Origin: Bacteroides intestinalis | GTDB lineage: Bacteria; Bacteroidota; Bacteroidia; Bacteroidales; Bacteroidaceae | Assembly: GCF_003464595.1 (NCBI RefSeq) | Contig: NZ_QRZF01000004.1 | Span: forward strand, 445,850-509,849 | Direction: 5' to 3' | DNA length: 64,000 nt | Made by a program: the position numbers and the translations under genes | In this document: positions 16,188 to 26,655 of the stretch, piece by piece | How positions within the stretch are numbered: position 1 is the first letter of the stretch | Layout of the letters: each line of letters begins with the position of its first letter | The notes under the pieces: model-generated | What the model was told of the DNA's origin: nothing | Database searches by the model: none | Seen by the model: the letters and a program-made list of their open reading frames with translations, nothing else

Positions 16188-19100
16188 TTAAACCTTATGC
16201 AGTTTTGATTTGAGTATCTTCTTTCTCGGTAGACAAAATACCGGTAAAAAGAAGAAAATACCGATAATAGACATGATTAACCCACCGATAGTACCCGACG
16301 CCAATGGAAACCAGAAAGCCTCTTTGTCCGTCCCGACCATAAAAGGTATGAAGCCCAAAATCGTGGAAACTACAGTAAGGAAAATAGGTAATATTTTGGC
16401 ATTCCATGCCTTGGTATAAGCACGAAGCATGGAAAGACGCGGAAAGCGGCGGCGAATACTGTTATACTCATTCAAAATATAAATACTGGCATTCACGGTA
16501 ATACCACAAAGCAATACAAAGGATGCAAAACCTCCCTGGTCGAAATTCAGGCGGAACCAGTAGAATGTGAGGAATACACCGATATAAGATACCGGAATGA
16601 CGAAAATGATAGCTAAAGGTTGTTTTAACGAATTGAACAGCACACTCGTCGTAAAGAAAATAATAGCAATCACAACCAACAGCAACAAGTATTGCTTATT
16701 ATCTTTCTTGTTCCATGCCCACGATTGGCTATCCGACTCGGCTGTATATCCCATTGGAAGCAGCTTATTAAACTCTTCCAAGTCCCGCTTCTGTATCTTA
16801 TTACCTTGTTCGTACGAACCGATATATTCATATTGCAGACAAAGGCGATATTGTTGGTTTTCTTTAGCTATCTGCTGCGGCATCTGCCCCTTTTCCACCG
16901 TAGCCAATTCGGAAAGCTTATAGTGCTTTCCATCATCCGCACCATACGGGAAGAACTGCATAGCCCACACATCATAATCACGTGATTGACGTGAAGAAAG
17001 TTTCACACTTTCCGTGCCACTTTCCGTCATAACCGAACCCACCTGCATGTTCTTACCGAATATCGGCTGAATAGCTGCAAACAGGTGTTGTGCATCAATT
17101 TCTTCCTGCGCCATGCGCTCCTTATTCAGGTTGAAATAGAATTCCTGGTAATCATCCTTCCACCAAGAGAATTCCGATTTGATAAATACCTCTTTAATGC
17201 GCCGGTGCGAAAGCAATACTTCTTTCAACTTATCGGCCCATGCGTAGAGTTCATCATAATTGTACCCGTACATCTTGATACGATAAGAACCTGCGCTTTC
17301 ACGAACGTCATTACTGAATCCCTGATCTTGCAAGCCATATACATCCCAGCTACCGCCACCCAGTTCAGAAACTTTACCTATCAGATTTGCTTTCAGTGTA
17401 TACGGAAAACCGCTATGCTGATATTCTTTCTTAAAATAAATCTGAATATTCCCTCTACGTGCATTATACACAGAAGTATGAAACTGCTTGATCTCCTTAA
17501 AACCACTAAGATAAGTCTCTACACGCTTCACCAATGTATTCATTTGCTCCAGCGTACTTCCATTTGGCAAGTTGGCATTGGCATAAAGCACAACTTCCTC
17601 ATTACGACTAAAATAACTACCTTCGTACACTTTCTGAACGAACAGCCGTAAGCTTCCGCCTAAAGCCTTATCCACTATAGGTTTCACTTTTTCCTTATAG
17701 GTAGAAGAGCCCAATGTCTTATTATACCTTTCCTCCCATTTACCTTCTCCTTCCAACTTCTCAGGAAGAAGGAAGACCGGCAATCCGAACCCCAGCAGCA
17801 GCACAATGCACACCGCCACCCGCCAACGGAGAAGAAAACGAATAAGCACCTGATAGAAATGGGTAAAATAAACAGTCAACCTGCGAATACGTATATGTCG
17901 GCGCATCCATTGCTTCGCATTCTGCAACCACTGATAAGGACGAAATAACATTCGCCTGTTTTTGTGCCGCGAGGTCTTATTTGAAGATTTCTTCACCAGG
18001 CCAATTTTTTCAATCATAGCCGGTACAAAGAAAAGAGCAACAAAAAGAGAAACTGCCAGGTTAATAATCACTACAGCAGCAAAATCCTGCAAATTCAACC
18101 GGATCTTCTCGTCCAGGAAGAAGATAATGACCAAAGCTCCCATCGTGGTCAAAGTAGCTGCAAGCACGGACATAAAAGCTTTCAGATTCCGTCGGTGCAA
18201 GATATGGTCAGTCATAACGATAGTGCTGTCTATCACGAGATTTAAGGACACAGTAATCCCTGCCAATGAATACAATTGCATCTCCAGACCGAACATATAG
18301 TAGAAAATAACTGCAACGGCAATGTTTATTGCCAAACTGGTGACTATGAGAAGCAGATATTTCAGATTCAATGTGATAATCCAGACAAACACCAGCAAAA
18401 TAAGCACCGTCAATCCGGTACGGAAATAAATTTTATTAAGTTCCTCACGAATATATTCCGTAGCATCATAACTGGTATGCACCTCATAGCCGGGAGGCAA
18501 TGTCAGACGTATGTCTTCCATTTCTGCCATTACTTCATTGCTCAGTTGCAACTGATTGGCAGTTTCCACCGCTGTAATCGACATATAAATGGAATTCAGA
18601 CCATTGATCCGATAATAACTTTGAGGTTCTTCTTCCACGTGAGCTACCTTTACGAGTTCATCTAAGTGGATGATTTTTCCGTCAGAAGCCGTCACAGTGA
18701 TATCCGAAGGGTCGAACTGCCCACTGACTCCATCGGGCACCAATACCAGACGTATCCATTGTTTGCCTTCGGGTGTATCCATGTTGTGTGTACCCAGAAA
18801 TTCCTTGTTATAGTGTAACTGGATGGCCTGCCGGATATCCGAGATACTGACACCCAATATCCGTAATTGTTCACTGTCATACTCCAACCGCCATTCCATC
18901 GGAGTAGCACCGCTTAAATCAATTTTATATATACCTCGTAGTTGAGCCAACCGGGGTTTGATATGCTCTTCCGCATATTGCTGTATCAGTATAGGCGTGG
19001 ATGGCGCATTCAGTGTAAACGAAAGAAACGGGCGTGATGCATTCTCATCGGGTACTTTCATATCGATGTACGGATAGCTCACTCCGGAAGGTAATTGCGA

Positions 19101-19433
19101 CCACGTCTGTCGAATGATTGTGGAAGCTTCAAAACGTACTGCATCTACATCAGCGTGTTTATCCAGATCCACTGTTATATAACCATAACCGTTGCCGGAA
19201 GTAGAATACATGGCCTTTACCCCTTTGATACGGGCCAACATGGATTCCAGCTTGCTCGTCGCCTCCATCTCCACCACCCGCGACGAAGTGCCCGGCATGC
19301 TGAAGCGCACCGTGAAGCCCGGCAATGTGCGCGATGGATTCAGCTTGACCGGAAGCATCGGAACCAGAGCCAAACCCACCAGTGCCAGATAGACAAAGGT
19401 GACGATGAGGGTGAAAGGGGAGAGGCGTTGCAT
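16188..19433 (-). CDS. RND efflux permease (second permease of the operon)
   Basis: The 1081-residue inner-membrane protein has the AcrB/MdtB/CusA-type duplicated layout: a first helix (LIVTFVYLALVGLALVPM), a large periplasmic part, a central block of helices (about 335-475, with VIDSTIVMTDHIL where the family has its proton-relay Asp), a second periplasmic part and a last helix block (about 880-1065). It should pump substrates by proton exchange with an adaptor and outer-membrane channel. It is the last gene of the operon 25113-16188, 47 bases after the TolC-like gene. A cytoplasmic loop rich in Lys/Arg (about 480-510) is longer than usual. Substrate cannot be told. Confidence 0.93.
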   Translation of the reverse strand: MQRLSPFTLIVTFVYLALVGLALVPMLPVKLNPSRTLPGFTVRFSMPGTSSRVVEMEATSKLESMLARIKGVKAMYSTSGNGYGYITVDLDKHADVDAVRFEASTIIRQTWSQLPSGVSYPYIDMKVPDENASRPFLSFTLNAPSTPILIQQYAEEHIKPRLAQLRGIYKIDLSGATPMEWRLEYDSEQLRILGVSISDIRQAIQLHYNKEFLGTHNMDTPEGKQWIRLVLVPDGVSGQFDPSDITVTASDGKIIHLDELVKVAHVEEEPQSYYRINGLNSIYMSITAVETANQLQLSNEVMAEMEDIRLTLPPGYEVHTSYDATEYIREELNKIYFRTGLTVLILLVFVWIITLNLKYLLLIVTSLAINIAVAVIFYYMFGLEMQLYSLAGITVSLNLVIDSTIVMTDHILHRRNLKAFMSVLAATLTTMGALVIIFFLDEKIRLNLQDFAAVVIINLAVSLFVALFFVPAMIEKIGLVKKSSNKTSRHKNRRMLFRPYQWLQNAKQWMRRHIRIRRLTVYFTHFYQVLIRFLLRWRVAVCIVLLLGFGLPVFLLPEKLEGEGKWEERYNKTLGSSTYKEKVKPIVDKALGGSLRLFVQKVYEGSYFSRNEEVVLYANANLPNGSTLEQMNTLVKRVETYLSGFKEIKQFHTSVYNARRGNIQIYFKKEYQHSGFPYTLKANLIGKVSELGGGSWDVYGLQDQGFSNDVRESAGSYRIKMYGYNYDELYAWADKLKEVLLSHRRIKEVFIKSEFSWWKDDYQEFYFNLNKERMAQEEIDAQHLFAAIQPIFGKNMQVGSVMTESGTESVKLSSRQSRDYDVWAMQFFPYGADDGKHYKLSELATVEKGQMPQQIAKENQQYRLCLQYEYIGSYEQGNKIQKRDLEEFNKLLPMGYTAESDSQSWAWNKKDNKQYLLLLVVIAIIFFTTSVLFNSLKQPLAIIFVIPVSYIGVFLTFYWFRLNFDQGGFASFVLLCGITVNASIYILNEYNSIRRRFPRLSMLRAYTKAWNAKILPIFLTVVSTILGFIPFMVGTDKEAFWFPLASGTIGGLIMSIIGIFFFLPVFCLPRKKILKSKLHKV

Positions 19434-19480
19434 AATTAAAAATTAATAATTAAAAATTAAAAAACACGATCAACGCAGGA

Positions 19481-20956
19481 TTAATGGCTGTAGTCGAACT
19501 TATCGGAGAGGGAGAAGCCGCTGGCAAAATCATGCAAGGTCAGTTTACGGATCTTGTAGTAGTTCAGCCAGTAGTTCTTCAGGGCCGATATATAATTGCG
19601 CTGAGCCTCTTGCTGGCGGTTCAATGACAGGGTGAGGCTGCTGATGTCAGCTTTCCCGATGATGAAACGCTGGCGGGTTTCATTATATGCCAGGATAGAA
19701 AGGTCAAGAGCTTCCTCGGCACTCGTCACCAAATCTTGCTGGACATTGAAATCGCTTACAGTCATAATGACTTCTTCTTCAATACTGATTTCGCTCTGGC
19801 GGGAAGAAGTCTTTATCACATTCAGGTTATTACGAGCCATATTGTATTTACCCTTGCGCACCCCCCAGTCTACTAAAGGAATAGAAACACTGACAGAAAC
19901 CATTTCCTGTTGCATAGGGCGGTTGTAGGCTTCACCAAACTTCTCTGCCACCTGATTGAAACCAACACTGGCATTGATACTGGCATTGAAGCGGGATTCT
20001 TTTCTGGTTTTGTCTACACTCTGTTCAGCCTCCAATACATCCTGACGCAAACCCAGAAAATTAGGGTTGTTTGTACGCGCAGCATCCAAAGCCGCATCTA
20101 CCGGAATAGTCAGTTCTCCGGGACGACTGGGAAGAACAAGCCGTATCTCTGTATTCTTTTCCAAATTAAGGAAAGAGGCCAATGAGAACATAGCACGCTT
20201 CAATGAACTTTCTGCATTTTGCAAAGTATTACGGGCATTCACAACGTCCAGTTTCAGTGTCAGTAGGTCTGCACGACTGATAGAGGCAATCTTCAGGCGT
20301 TGCATGCCGATGCGATAAAGCGTATCGGAAGAAGCAACATTTTCTTTTGCCAGATCATATTCGGCCTGCGCCATAGCTAGTTCAAAGAAGTAGGTAGTGG
20401 CCTGTTCGGAAACCTGTTCGGCATTATAAATATACTCTTTCTTTATCTTTTCATATTTCAACGGTTCTATTTTCCGTTCCCAACGGAAAGGATTATAGCC
20501 TACCAGACTTTGTGAATAACCTACACGTATAGGAACACTGGTATACTGGGTATAACTATTAGAACCAAAGCTACGCATATACCCCAACTCTGTATCCAGA
20601 TAGAACGTACCACCCGTCAAGTCAAAATTCTGCTTAATGGCCAGATTACCATAAGCATAGAAAGATTGTTGACTACGGTAAATATCCAAGTCCTGTTCAG
20701 AGTCATAACGTTTTGTGATGTCACGGTTGTATTGTGCAGGGGTCATATTCAGAGTCAAGCTCGGCAAACGGTTTGCCTTATAAGTGCGGTACGCCCAATA
20801 ACCGGACAGGTACATATTTTTGGTACGGAAAGCTTCCAGCGAACTGTCGTTTGCCATGGTGATGGTTCGCTGCAAATCCAGCGTTATCTGCTGCTGCGCA
20901 ATGGCAGGAAGCGTCAGAGAAAGTCCGAATAGAATTATCAAACTAAGTTTCTTCAT
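19481..20956 (-). CDS. TolC-family outer-membrane channel
   Basis: The 491-residue protein starts with a clear signal peptide (cleavage after LPAIA, about residue 20) and has two repeats of the outer-membrane efflux protein fold with long heptad helices (for example KENVASSDTLYRIGMQRL and NETRQRFIIGKADISSLTLS). It should form a trimeric channel through the outer membrane. It is encoded four bases after the first RND permease and before the second, so it serves this efflux operon. It is also the nearest candidate channel for the C39 exporter 3.4 kb downstream of it, although nothing in the sequence proves that. Confidence 0.93.
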   Translation of the reverse strand: MKKLSLIILFGLSLTLPAIAQQQITLDLQRTITMANDSSLEAFRTKNMYLSGYWAYRTYKANRLPSLTLNMTPAQYNRDITKRYDSEQDLDIYRSQQSFYAYGNLAIKQNFDLTGGTFYLDTELGYMRSFGSNSYTQYTSVPIRVGYSQSLVGYNPFRWERKIEPLKYEKIKKEYIYNAEQVSEQATTYFFELAMAQAEYDLAKENVASSDTLYRIGMQRLKIASISRADLLTLKLDVVNARNTLQNAESSLKRAMFSLASFLNLEKNTEIRLVLPSRPGELTIPVDAALDAARTNNPNFLGLRQDVLEAEQSVDKTRKESRFNASINASVGFNQVAEKFGEAYNRPMQQEMVSVSVSIPLVDWGVRKGKYNMARNNLNVIKTSSRQSEISIEEEVIMTVSDFNVQQDLVTSAEEALDLSILAYNETRQRFIIGKADISSLTLSLNRQQEAQRNYISALKNYWLNYYKIRKLTLHDFASGFSLSDKFDYSH

Positions 20957-20960
20957 TGTA

Positions 20961-23900
20961 TCAAGCTTTTTTGTTCCGGTAAATAAACCAATATATCAAA
21001 GGAATAATGAACAGGCTGACCAGCGTACCGATAAACATCGCCCCAATCATAGCAATGGAAAGCGGTTTCTGCAATTCCGATCCCATATCGAAAGAGAACA
21101 GCAACGGCACCATGGCAAAGATAGTGGTCAGTGAGGTCATAATGATGGGACGCAACCTGCGCCTTCCCGCCTCATGGATGGCTTCCAGAAGCGGCATCCC
21201 CGTCTTACGCAATTCATTGATCGCATCAAGTTTCAAGATAGAGTCATTGATAATGATACCGCACGTTACGATTAAGCCGATAGCAGACATCAGATTCAGC
21301 GTATGTCCACATATCCACAACAGTACCAAGGCAAATGCTACGTCTATTGGTATTTCAAGCAGTACGACAAGCGGTTGCACAAAACTCTCGAACTGTGCCG
21401 CCAGAATAAAATACATCAACAGAATGGAAATAAACAGAATGACTACCAGCTCATCCAACATCTTGCGATTGGAGAAGAAACTCCCTGAGAAAGCTGTATC
21501 CCAATCTCCGGTAACATCCGCAACTTCTTTCACTTGCTGCATCAGTGGTTCTGCTTTTTGCACCTCGTAGAAGCGGAAAGGAACGTACTCTCCGTTGCGT
21601 CCTGCAGTTATGGCCTTCAAGTCTTCCGCCGTCACCACCGATACCAGTTCACGCAAAGGCAGATATTCAACACCGTCCTTGTCCGCCCGTGTCTGCACCA
21701 GTGTCTCCTGCAAAATAGTATTCACGGTCTGCTCCTCTCCTACAATACTGATCGGAAGATATTGCTGATAAGAGTGAAGAGTCGCCACACTGTTCTCTTT
21801 GAAAGCAGTCTTCAGTACGCGATACAGCTCATCATACGAAACATTATACAGTAATAGTCTTTCCTTATTAATGCGGATATTCAACTGATTTTCAAAAGCA
21901 ATACCTGTAGGTGCATATCCCGTGCGAGCTATAAATTCATTCTCCAGACCACGCAATTCATCAGCAGTCGGCACTTTTTCCTTATTGCGGGAATAGAGTT
22001 CAGCCACAATATCAGCTTCTCCCGTCACAAACAGTTTCTCAAATACCGTTTCAGGAGGCGAGAAAGAGACAACAGCCAATGGATACTCTGACTTGAGCAA
22101 GCGATAGACCTTTTCCTGTAAAGGAGGTATCTCCGATGAATTCTTTGTTTTGAAATAGAATTCAGCTTCCGAAGAGGATAGTGCTTGTTCCCGGTTCAGG
22201 AGATAGTCTTGTTGTCCGATAGCAGCAGTTTGTTCTACTGTCTCTTCTCTCAATGTACCAAACAGAGCGTCTACTCTGTGGCGGTTCTCGTCCACATGGA
22301 TATTCTCATTCCATTCCACACGGGCTATCAATTCGTTCTGATCTATCTCAGGCATACGCTCCTTGCCAATGAAATAGAACATAAATACGCACAAAGGAAC
22401 GGAGATAATGCAGAATATTACACTGGCTGTCTTATGAGCAAATATAAAATCGACTCCTGCATCGTAGAAACGGTCGAGCGTATGCTCCTTAATAGGATTA
22501 TTAATGTGGATGCGCGAGAACCATGACTTACGCAAACCCGTGCGGTATACCAACATATAGAGCACCGGCAACAGCATGATACCTGTAAAATAAGATACCA
22601 TCAATCCGACCGTTACAGAAAAAGCCTGGTCATAGAAGATAGCTCCGGCAATACCACTCATGAAAATCAACGGCACGAATACCGCTATCGTAGTCAATGA
22701 GGAACTGAGCATAGGCGTAACCACCTCACTGGTACCTGCAATACATGCACGCCTCAACGAATACCCCCGCTCCCGGTATTGCGAAATATTCTCAGTTACA
22801 ATAATGGAACTGTCAATCATCATACCCAACGCCAGAATCAGTCCGGAAAGGGATATGATATTCAAAGACATCTTGAACAGATAAAAGAAGAGGAAACAGA
22901 TTACAATGGAAACCACCATACTCAACCCGATGATGAACGGTGATTTGACATCCCCCAGAAAGAGGACAGCTACAATACAGATAAAGAGGAAACCCAACGA
23001 AAGGTTCTGTTGTAAATTGGAGATGGTATAATCCAGCAATTCCGTCTGGTTGCGGCTGACACTGAACTCGATATCCGGATATACATTTTGAAAATAATCC
23101 ATAGTGCCGCCGATAGCCTCCTTCATGTCATCCATATTCTCGTCTGCCTGCTTGATAATGGCCAGTGTCACTGCCCGTTTACCATTGCTCATAGAGATTC
23201 CTTTTTCCTTAACGGAAACAACGCCGATCTCACAAAATTCCTCCAGGCGGATAATACGGCCTTCTTTATTAATAAGGATATTTTTCACATCATCTTCCGT
23301 GCGCAGCAAAGTAGAGAATTTGATATTGTATTCATAATATCCGTCACGTACGGTCATACTACCCGGTTCCACATTATTCTGCGCAAGTGCTGTTTCTACA
23401 TCCTGAATGGAAAGTCCCAGAACTGCAAGTTTATTTTTATCCGGTACAATCTGTAATTGCCGTTCCACCAAGCCGGTGACATCCACCATTGCTACTTCTG
23501 TCAGTTGCTCGATGCGACGCTTAATAACATTTTCAGCAAACTCACACAAGTCAAGAAATGCCCTTTCGTCGGTTTGTCCGTAAGCACTGTCATTCTTTAA
23601 AGTGAGGTTAAGGTAAAATACCGGAATATCAGTAGCACTTGCCTTCACTACTTTAGGGCGTTCAGTATCCTTAGGCAGGTAGTTCATGGCAGCATCGATC
23701 TTCTCGTTCACCTCTATAAAAGCCAGGTCGGTATTCGTGCCAAAATCAAAACTCAGGCGGATAAGTCCTGCCCCATCCCGCGCTTCACTGTCCATGTCTT
23801 TCAGGCGTGCCACCTGAATCAGCTGTTGCCGCAACGGTTTTACTACAGTATTCTCCAACTCACGGGCTGAAGTATTCTGCGCCGAGATTTGTACTGTAAT

Positions 23901-24026
23901 CTCCGGAATGGCAATGTCCGGCAACAAAGATACCGGCAACGTGAAATACGTCACCAGACCGACAATAAAACATGCGGTAAACGCCATTAATACGGCAATG
24001 GGCCGATGTACCAGAAACTTAACCAT
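20961..24026 (-). CDS. RND efflux permease (first permease of the operon)
   Basis: This 1021-residue protein is a full-length RND permease. It begins MVKFLVHRPIAVLMAFTACF, and the central helix block carries GMMIDSSIIVTENI, where one acidic residue of the classical Asp-Asp pair is replaced by Ser. The second half ends with FIGTLVSLFIIPLIYWF. It is related to the permease at 16188 but clearly diverged, so the operon encodes two different pumps sharing one adaptor and one channel, or a hetero-oligomer as in MdtBC. The gene follows the adaptor by 13 bases and precedes the TolC-like gene by four. Confidence 0.94.
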   Translation of the reverse strand: MVKFLVHRPIAVLMAFTACFIVGLVTYFTLPVSLLPDIAIPEITVQISAQNTSARELENTVVKPLRQQLIQVARLKDMDSEARDGAGLIRLSFDFGTNTDLAFIEVNEKIDAAMNYLPKDTERPKVVKASATDIPVFYLNLTLKNDSAYGQTDERAFLDLCEFAENVIKRRIEQLTEVAMVDVTGLVERQLQIVPDKNKLAVLGLSIQDVETALAQNNVEPGSMTVRDGYYEYNIKFSTLLRTEDDVKNILINKEGRIIRLEEFCEIGVVSVKEKGISMSNGKRAVTLAIIKQADENMDDMKEAIGGTMDYFQNVYPDIEFSVSRNQTELLDYTISNLQQNLSLGFLFICIVAVLFLGDVKSPFIIGLSMVVSIVICFLFFYLFKMSLNIISLSGLILALGMMIDSSIIVTENISQYRERGYSLRRACIAGTSEVVTPMLSSSLTTIAVFVPLIFMSGIAGAIFYDQAFSVTVGLMVSYFTGIMLLPVLYMLVYRTGLRKSWFSRIHINNPIKEHTLDRFYDAGVDFIFAHKTASVIFCIISVPLCVFMFYFIGKERMPEIDQNELIARVEWNENIHVDENRHRVDALFGTLREETVEQTAAIGQQDYLLNREQALSSSEAEFYFKTKNSSEIPPLQEKVYRLLKSEYPLAVVSFSPPETVFEKLFVTGEADIVAELYSRNKEKVPTADELRGLENEFIARTGYAPTGIAFENQLNIRINKERLLLYNVSYDELYRVLKTAFKENSVATLHSYQQYLPISIVGEEQTVNTILQETLVQTRADKDGVEYLPLRELVSVVTAEDLKAITAGRNGEYVPFRFYEVQKAEPLMQQVKEVADVTGDWDTAFSGSFFSNRKMLDELVVILFISILLMYFILAAQFESFVQPLVVLLEIPIDVAFALVLLWICGHTLNLMSAIGLIVTCGIIINDSILKLDAINELRKTGMPLLEAIHEAGRRRLRPIIMTSLTTIFAMVPLLFSFDMGSELQKPLSIAMIGAMFIGTLVSLFIIPLIYWFIYRNKKA

Positions 24027-24039
24027 CCCCCTTTAATTA

Positions 24040-25113
24040 TTAATTTTTAATTATCACCGGTGCCTCATGAGCCAGGTTTACATTACCCGTCACAATCACC
24101 ACGTCTCCTTCATGCACCTCATCCTCCACAATGGTATAATTCTCTGAATTCTCCAATACTGTCTGCACGTAATTCCATTTGGCTTTATTATCTTTCAACG
24201 TGAAGACCACTTGCTTACCGGAACGCAGCACCACGGAACTCTTAGGAATTACCAACTGTTCGCCAAGCGAGCGGTGCACATTCACCCGAATATTCATGCC
24301 ATTAAACAGTTTGCCCTGTCCGCTGACAATGGCTTTCACCTTTACCATACCTTTGTCATCCACCAGGGGATTTATTTCCGAAATACGGCCCTCATATTTC
24401 GCGGAAGGATCGGCATAAGGAGTCACAACGACTTTATCTCCACTCTTAATAAGGGGAAGTTCACTCTCCAATACAGTAAAATCTGCTTCCATGCCCTGTG
24501 TACCGATAATGGAACAGAAGGTATCGGAAGTATTAGCAGCATTGTATGGTTTAGAAAAAAGATTAGCTACCACTCCATCGAAAGGAGCAACCAACGTGGC
24601 ATGCTCTTCTTCATATTTAGCCAGTTCATATTGGGAAAGGGTTTGATCATAACCGCTCTTTACTCGTGCTAATTGCATAATATCATCGGGCACTTTGGCT
24701 GTAGCATCTGCCGCATATCCCTGACCAATCAATACATCCTGCAATTCCAATTTCGCTTTCTCCAAAGCATCCTTGGTTTGAGCGGTCTTATTCTTTAAAC
24801 GGAATTTATCCAGTTCTGCCAGTTTTTGTCCTTTATGCACCCGGTCACCGTTTTTCACATAAATCTGTGCCACGATCCCCGAACTTTCAAAACGCAAATC
24901 TGCCATTCCTCCGGCCACAACCTTACCGTTACTTACCAGTTCATGGTTGAACGTTTGCCGTTTTAAGGTCGTCACTGTCACTTCATTTTTCTCATCCGGC
25001 AATACGGTTGCCACTCCTTCGTCGGCAGCTTCTTCTTTTTTCGCACCGGAGCATGCTGCCAGTACAAATAGTGCCAGGCAGAGCAAAAGCCGATAGTTCT
25101 GTGTCTTTATCAT
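24040..25113 (-). CDS. RND periplasmic adaptor (membrane fusion lipoprotein)
   Basis: The 357-residue protein has a signal peptide with lipobox LAAC (Cys about 21), so it is lipid-anchored like AcrA and MexA. A lipoyl half (GIVAQIYVKNGDRVHKGQKL), a short helical hairpin, the second lipoyl half (ATLVAPFDGVVANLFSKPYN) and barrel and membrane-proximal domains follow. It should link the RND permeases to the TolC-like channel. It is the first gene of a four-gene operon (adaptor, permease, channel, permease). A -7 promoter box lies about 36 bases upstream of its start. Confidence 0.93.
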   Translation of the reverse strand: MIKTQNYRLLLCLALFVLAACSGAKKEEAADEGVATVLPDEKNEVTVTTLKRQTFNHELVSNGKVVAGGMADLRFESSGIVAQIYVKNGDRVHKGQKLAELDKFRLKNKTAQTKDALEKAKLELQDVLIGQGYAADATAKVPDDIMQLARVKSGYDQTLSQYELAKYEEEHATLVAPFDGVVANLFSKPYNAANTSDTFCSIIGTQGMEADFTVLESELPLIKSGDKVVVTPYADPSAKYEGRISEINPLVDDKGMVKVKAIVSGQGKLFNGMNIRVNVHRSLGEQLVIPKSSVVLRSGKQVVFTLKDNKAKWNYVQTVLENSENYTIVEDEVHEGDVVIVTGNVNLAHEAPVIIKN

Positions 25114-25148
25114 TCGATATTAGTTTTTCCGTTTACACTTAATGTATG

Positions 25149-25156
25149 CAAAATTA
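25149..25156 (-). promoter_or_regulatory. -7 box of the RND efflux operon
   Basis: TAATTTTG on the minus strand matches TAnnTTTG and lies 36 bases upstream of the adaptor ATG at 25113. No clear TTTG is present 19-21 bases further up. Confidence 0.45.
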
Positions 25157-25252
25157 GTCGTTTTCCTGTTACGAACCATTATAGGTATATGGACAAAAAC
25201 AGATAGCTCTTAAACTATTATTTTTCTAATTATCAAAGAAATACATTTTTGC

Positions 25253-25270
25253 CCACCCCAAAAGGGGTGG
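25253..25270 (-). terminator. Strong hairpin after the 25291-26520 lipoprotein gene
   Basis: A perfect 7-bp G+C-rich stem, CCACCCC (25253-25259) with GGGGTGG (25264-25270), and an AAAA loop lie 20 bases after the stop codon. On the minus strand it is followed by an A-run, not a T-run; read on the plus strand it is preceded by a T-run, so it is not a textbook terminator. Confidence 0.5.
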
Positions 25271-25290
25271 ACAAGAATACATGCCATTTT

Positions 25291-26520
25291 TTATTTGGGT
25301 ACTGTAATAGCGACTATCGGATTGGAATCATCCGTCAATTCTTTCAGTACTGAGAGCTTGTCATTTTCCGCTGCTTCGGGATTTTCTTCCAGCCATTCCA
25401 ATACAGTGCCGGAGTCTATAATCATTCCATATTCTCCCTTCATGCTACATGCTTTAGGACGAAAAGTCATAAATCCGTTCAGGTCATCCGTTATACCATC
25501 TGCTTCGGCATACATACGGGTAGTCTTTGCTTTCCGGTCATAAATACCATTGAATGTCTTGGGATCTGAATACAATCCCTGGATACACTGGAAGAAGACA
25601 TTATCTTTTGTTTCAAAAATACAACCTACCAACAAGCGATTTTCATTGTCTTTAGAATCGGTACGCGCCTCTGCTCCCCAATGCCATTTACCGGTAGCGA
25701 ATGCAATATAAGGAACCAGACCATTCCTTTCTACGGTATAGATCGTATCATTAAAACTCTCTTTAAACCGTACTTTTCCATCACTCTTCCATAAGAAGGG
25801 AATACCTGTAATACTTGCCGAATTCTCCCCACCTTTAAAGTTACTCAAAACAATAGCCGCATTGCCTTGCTTGATCACACTGATGCTGGCAATATCCTGC
25901 ACGCCCTTTTCCGGCAATATCGGAAATAGACTGGGAACCGTATCCACCTGTTCGCCCGCCTCGTTGAAAAATAGCAGCGAACGGGCATTGTATCCCATAG
26001 CCAGATTATTATAATGTCCGATCACCAATGAATCTGTAAAACAGAAATCTCCCGGTGAGGCCGGAGGGGTAGGAATAGTCAGTTTACCGCGATACTTTCC
26101 CTGCATATCATACTTTTGCAAAGTAGCAGGGCGACGCATAAAGTAAAGCAGTCCGTCCACATCATTATACGTAGGTGCCGGTCCTGAATATGCCTCCGGA
26201 TCTTCTCCCACATGACCAACCTTAGTTAAGAACTTGCCTGTTTCCTTATCAAACAAAAAACAGTTTTTTCCTGAAACAACTGCAATTTGCTTATCCAGCA
26301 ATAGAATATTAGGACTTCCACCTATCAAGCATGAATCAGTAGTTTCCAACAAAACATAACGCACATCACTTCCCAATTCCGAAAGTTTCAACTCAGCAGG
26401 CTTCTCCATAGCACCTGCCACATCAATCGAGTATAATCCATCTGCAGAGGATTGCGGAGTACCGGTACAAGCAGCCATCAGGCAAACCAGACCTGCGGCG
26501 TATAACCATCCTTTTTTCAT
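25291..26520 (-). CDS. Six-bladed beta-propeller lipoprotein (stand-alone)
   Basis: The 409-residue protein has a signal peptide and lipobox LMAAC (Cys about 18). It carries the same propeller hallmark as the peptide-cluster lipoproteins, in a more diverged form (KVGHVGEDPEAY, about 135-146), and ends with NPIVAITVPK. It stands alone between the RND operon and a DUF2809 gene, with no GG peptide nearby. Codon usage looks less A+T-rich than in the cluster copies. The function is unknown; family members are lipid-anchored and often near transport or surface systems. Confidence 0.83.
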   Translation of the reverse strand: MKKGWLYAAGLVCLMAACTGTPQSSADGLYSIDVAGAMEKPAELKLSELGSDVRYVLLETTDSCLIGGSPNILLLDKQIAVVSGKNCFLFDKETGKFLTKVGHVGEDPEAYSGPAPTYNDVDGLLYFMRRPATLQKYDMQGKYRGKLTIPTPPASPGDFCFTDSLVIGHYNNLAMGYNARSLLFFNEAGEQVDTVPSLFPILPEKGVQDIASISVIKQGNAAIVLSNFKGGENSASITGIPFLWKSDGKVRFKESFNDTIYTVERNGLVPYIAFATGKWHWGAEARTDSKDNENRLLVGCIFETKDNVFFQCIQGLYSDPKTFNGIYDRKAKTTRMYAEADGITDDLNGFMTFRPKACSMKGEYGMIIDSGTVLEWLEENPEAAENDKLSVLKELTDDSNPIVAITVPK

Positions 26521-26655
26521 AATTCTTAGTGTGTTTTCAAATTCAACATTTATAACATCTCCGCAAATAAACTAATATTTTTAGTTTCAAAACTAAATTT
26601 TATCGTTAAAGAACTAAAAAGTCCAATTAAAAGAGGGATTCAAAAGGAATGGCCA

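Noticed and set aside
17085..17651. 188-codon plus-strand frame inside the second RND permease
   Set aside because: It is fully antisense to a clear transporter gene and shows no protein-like pattern; same reasoning for other long antisense frames (for example 33325-33804, 39357-39668, 50640-51140).
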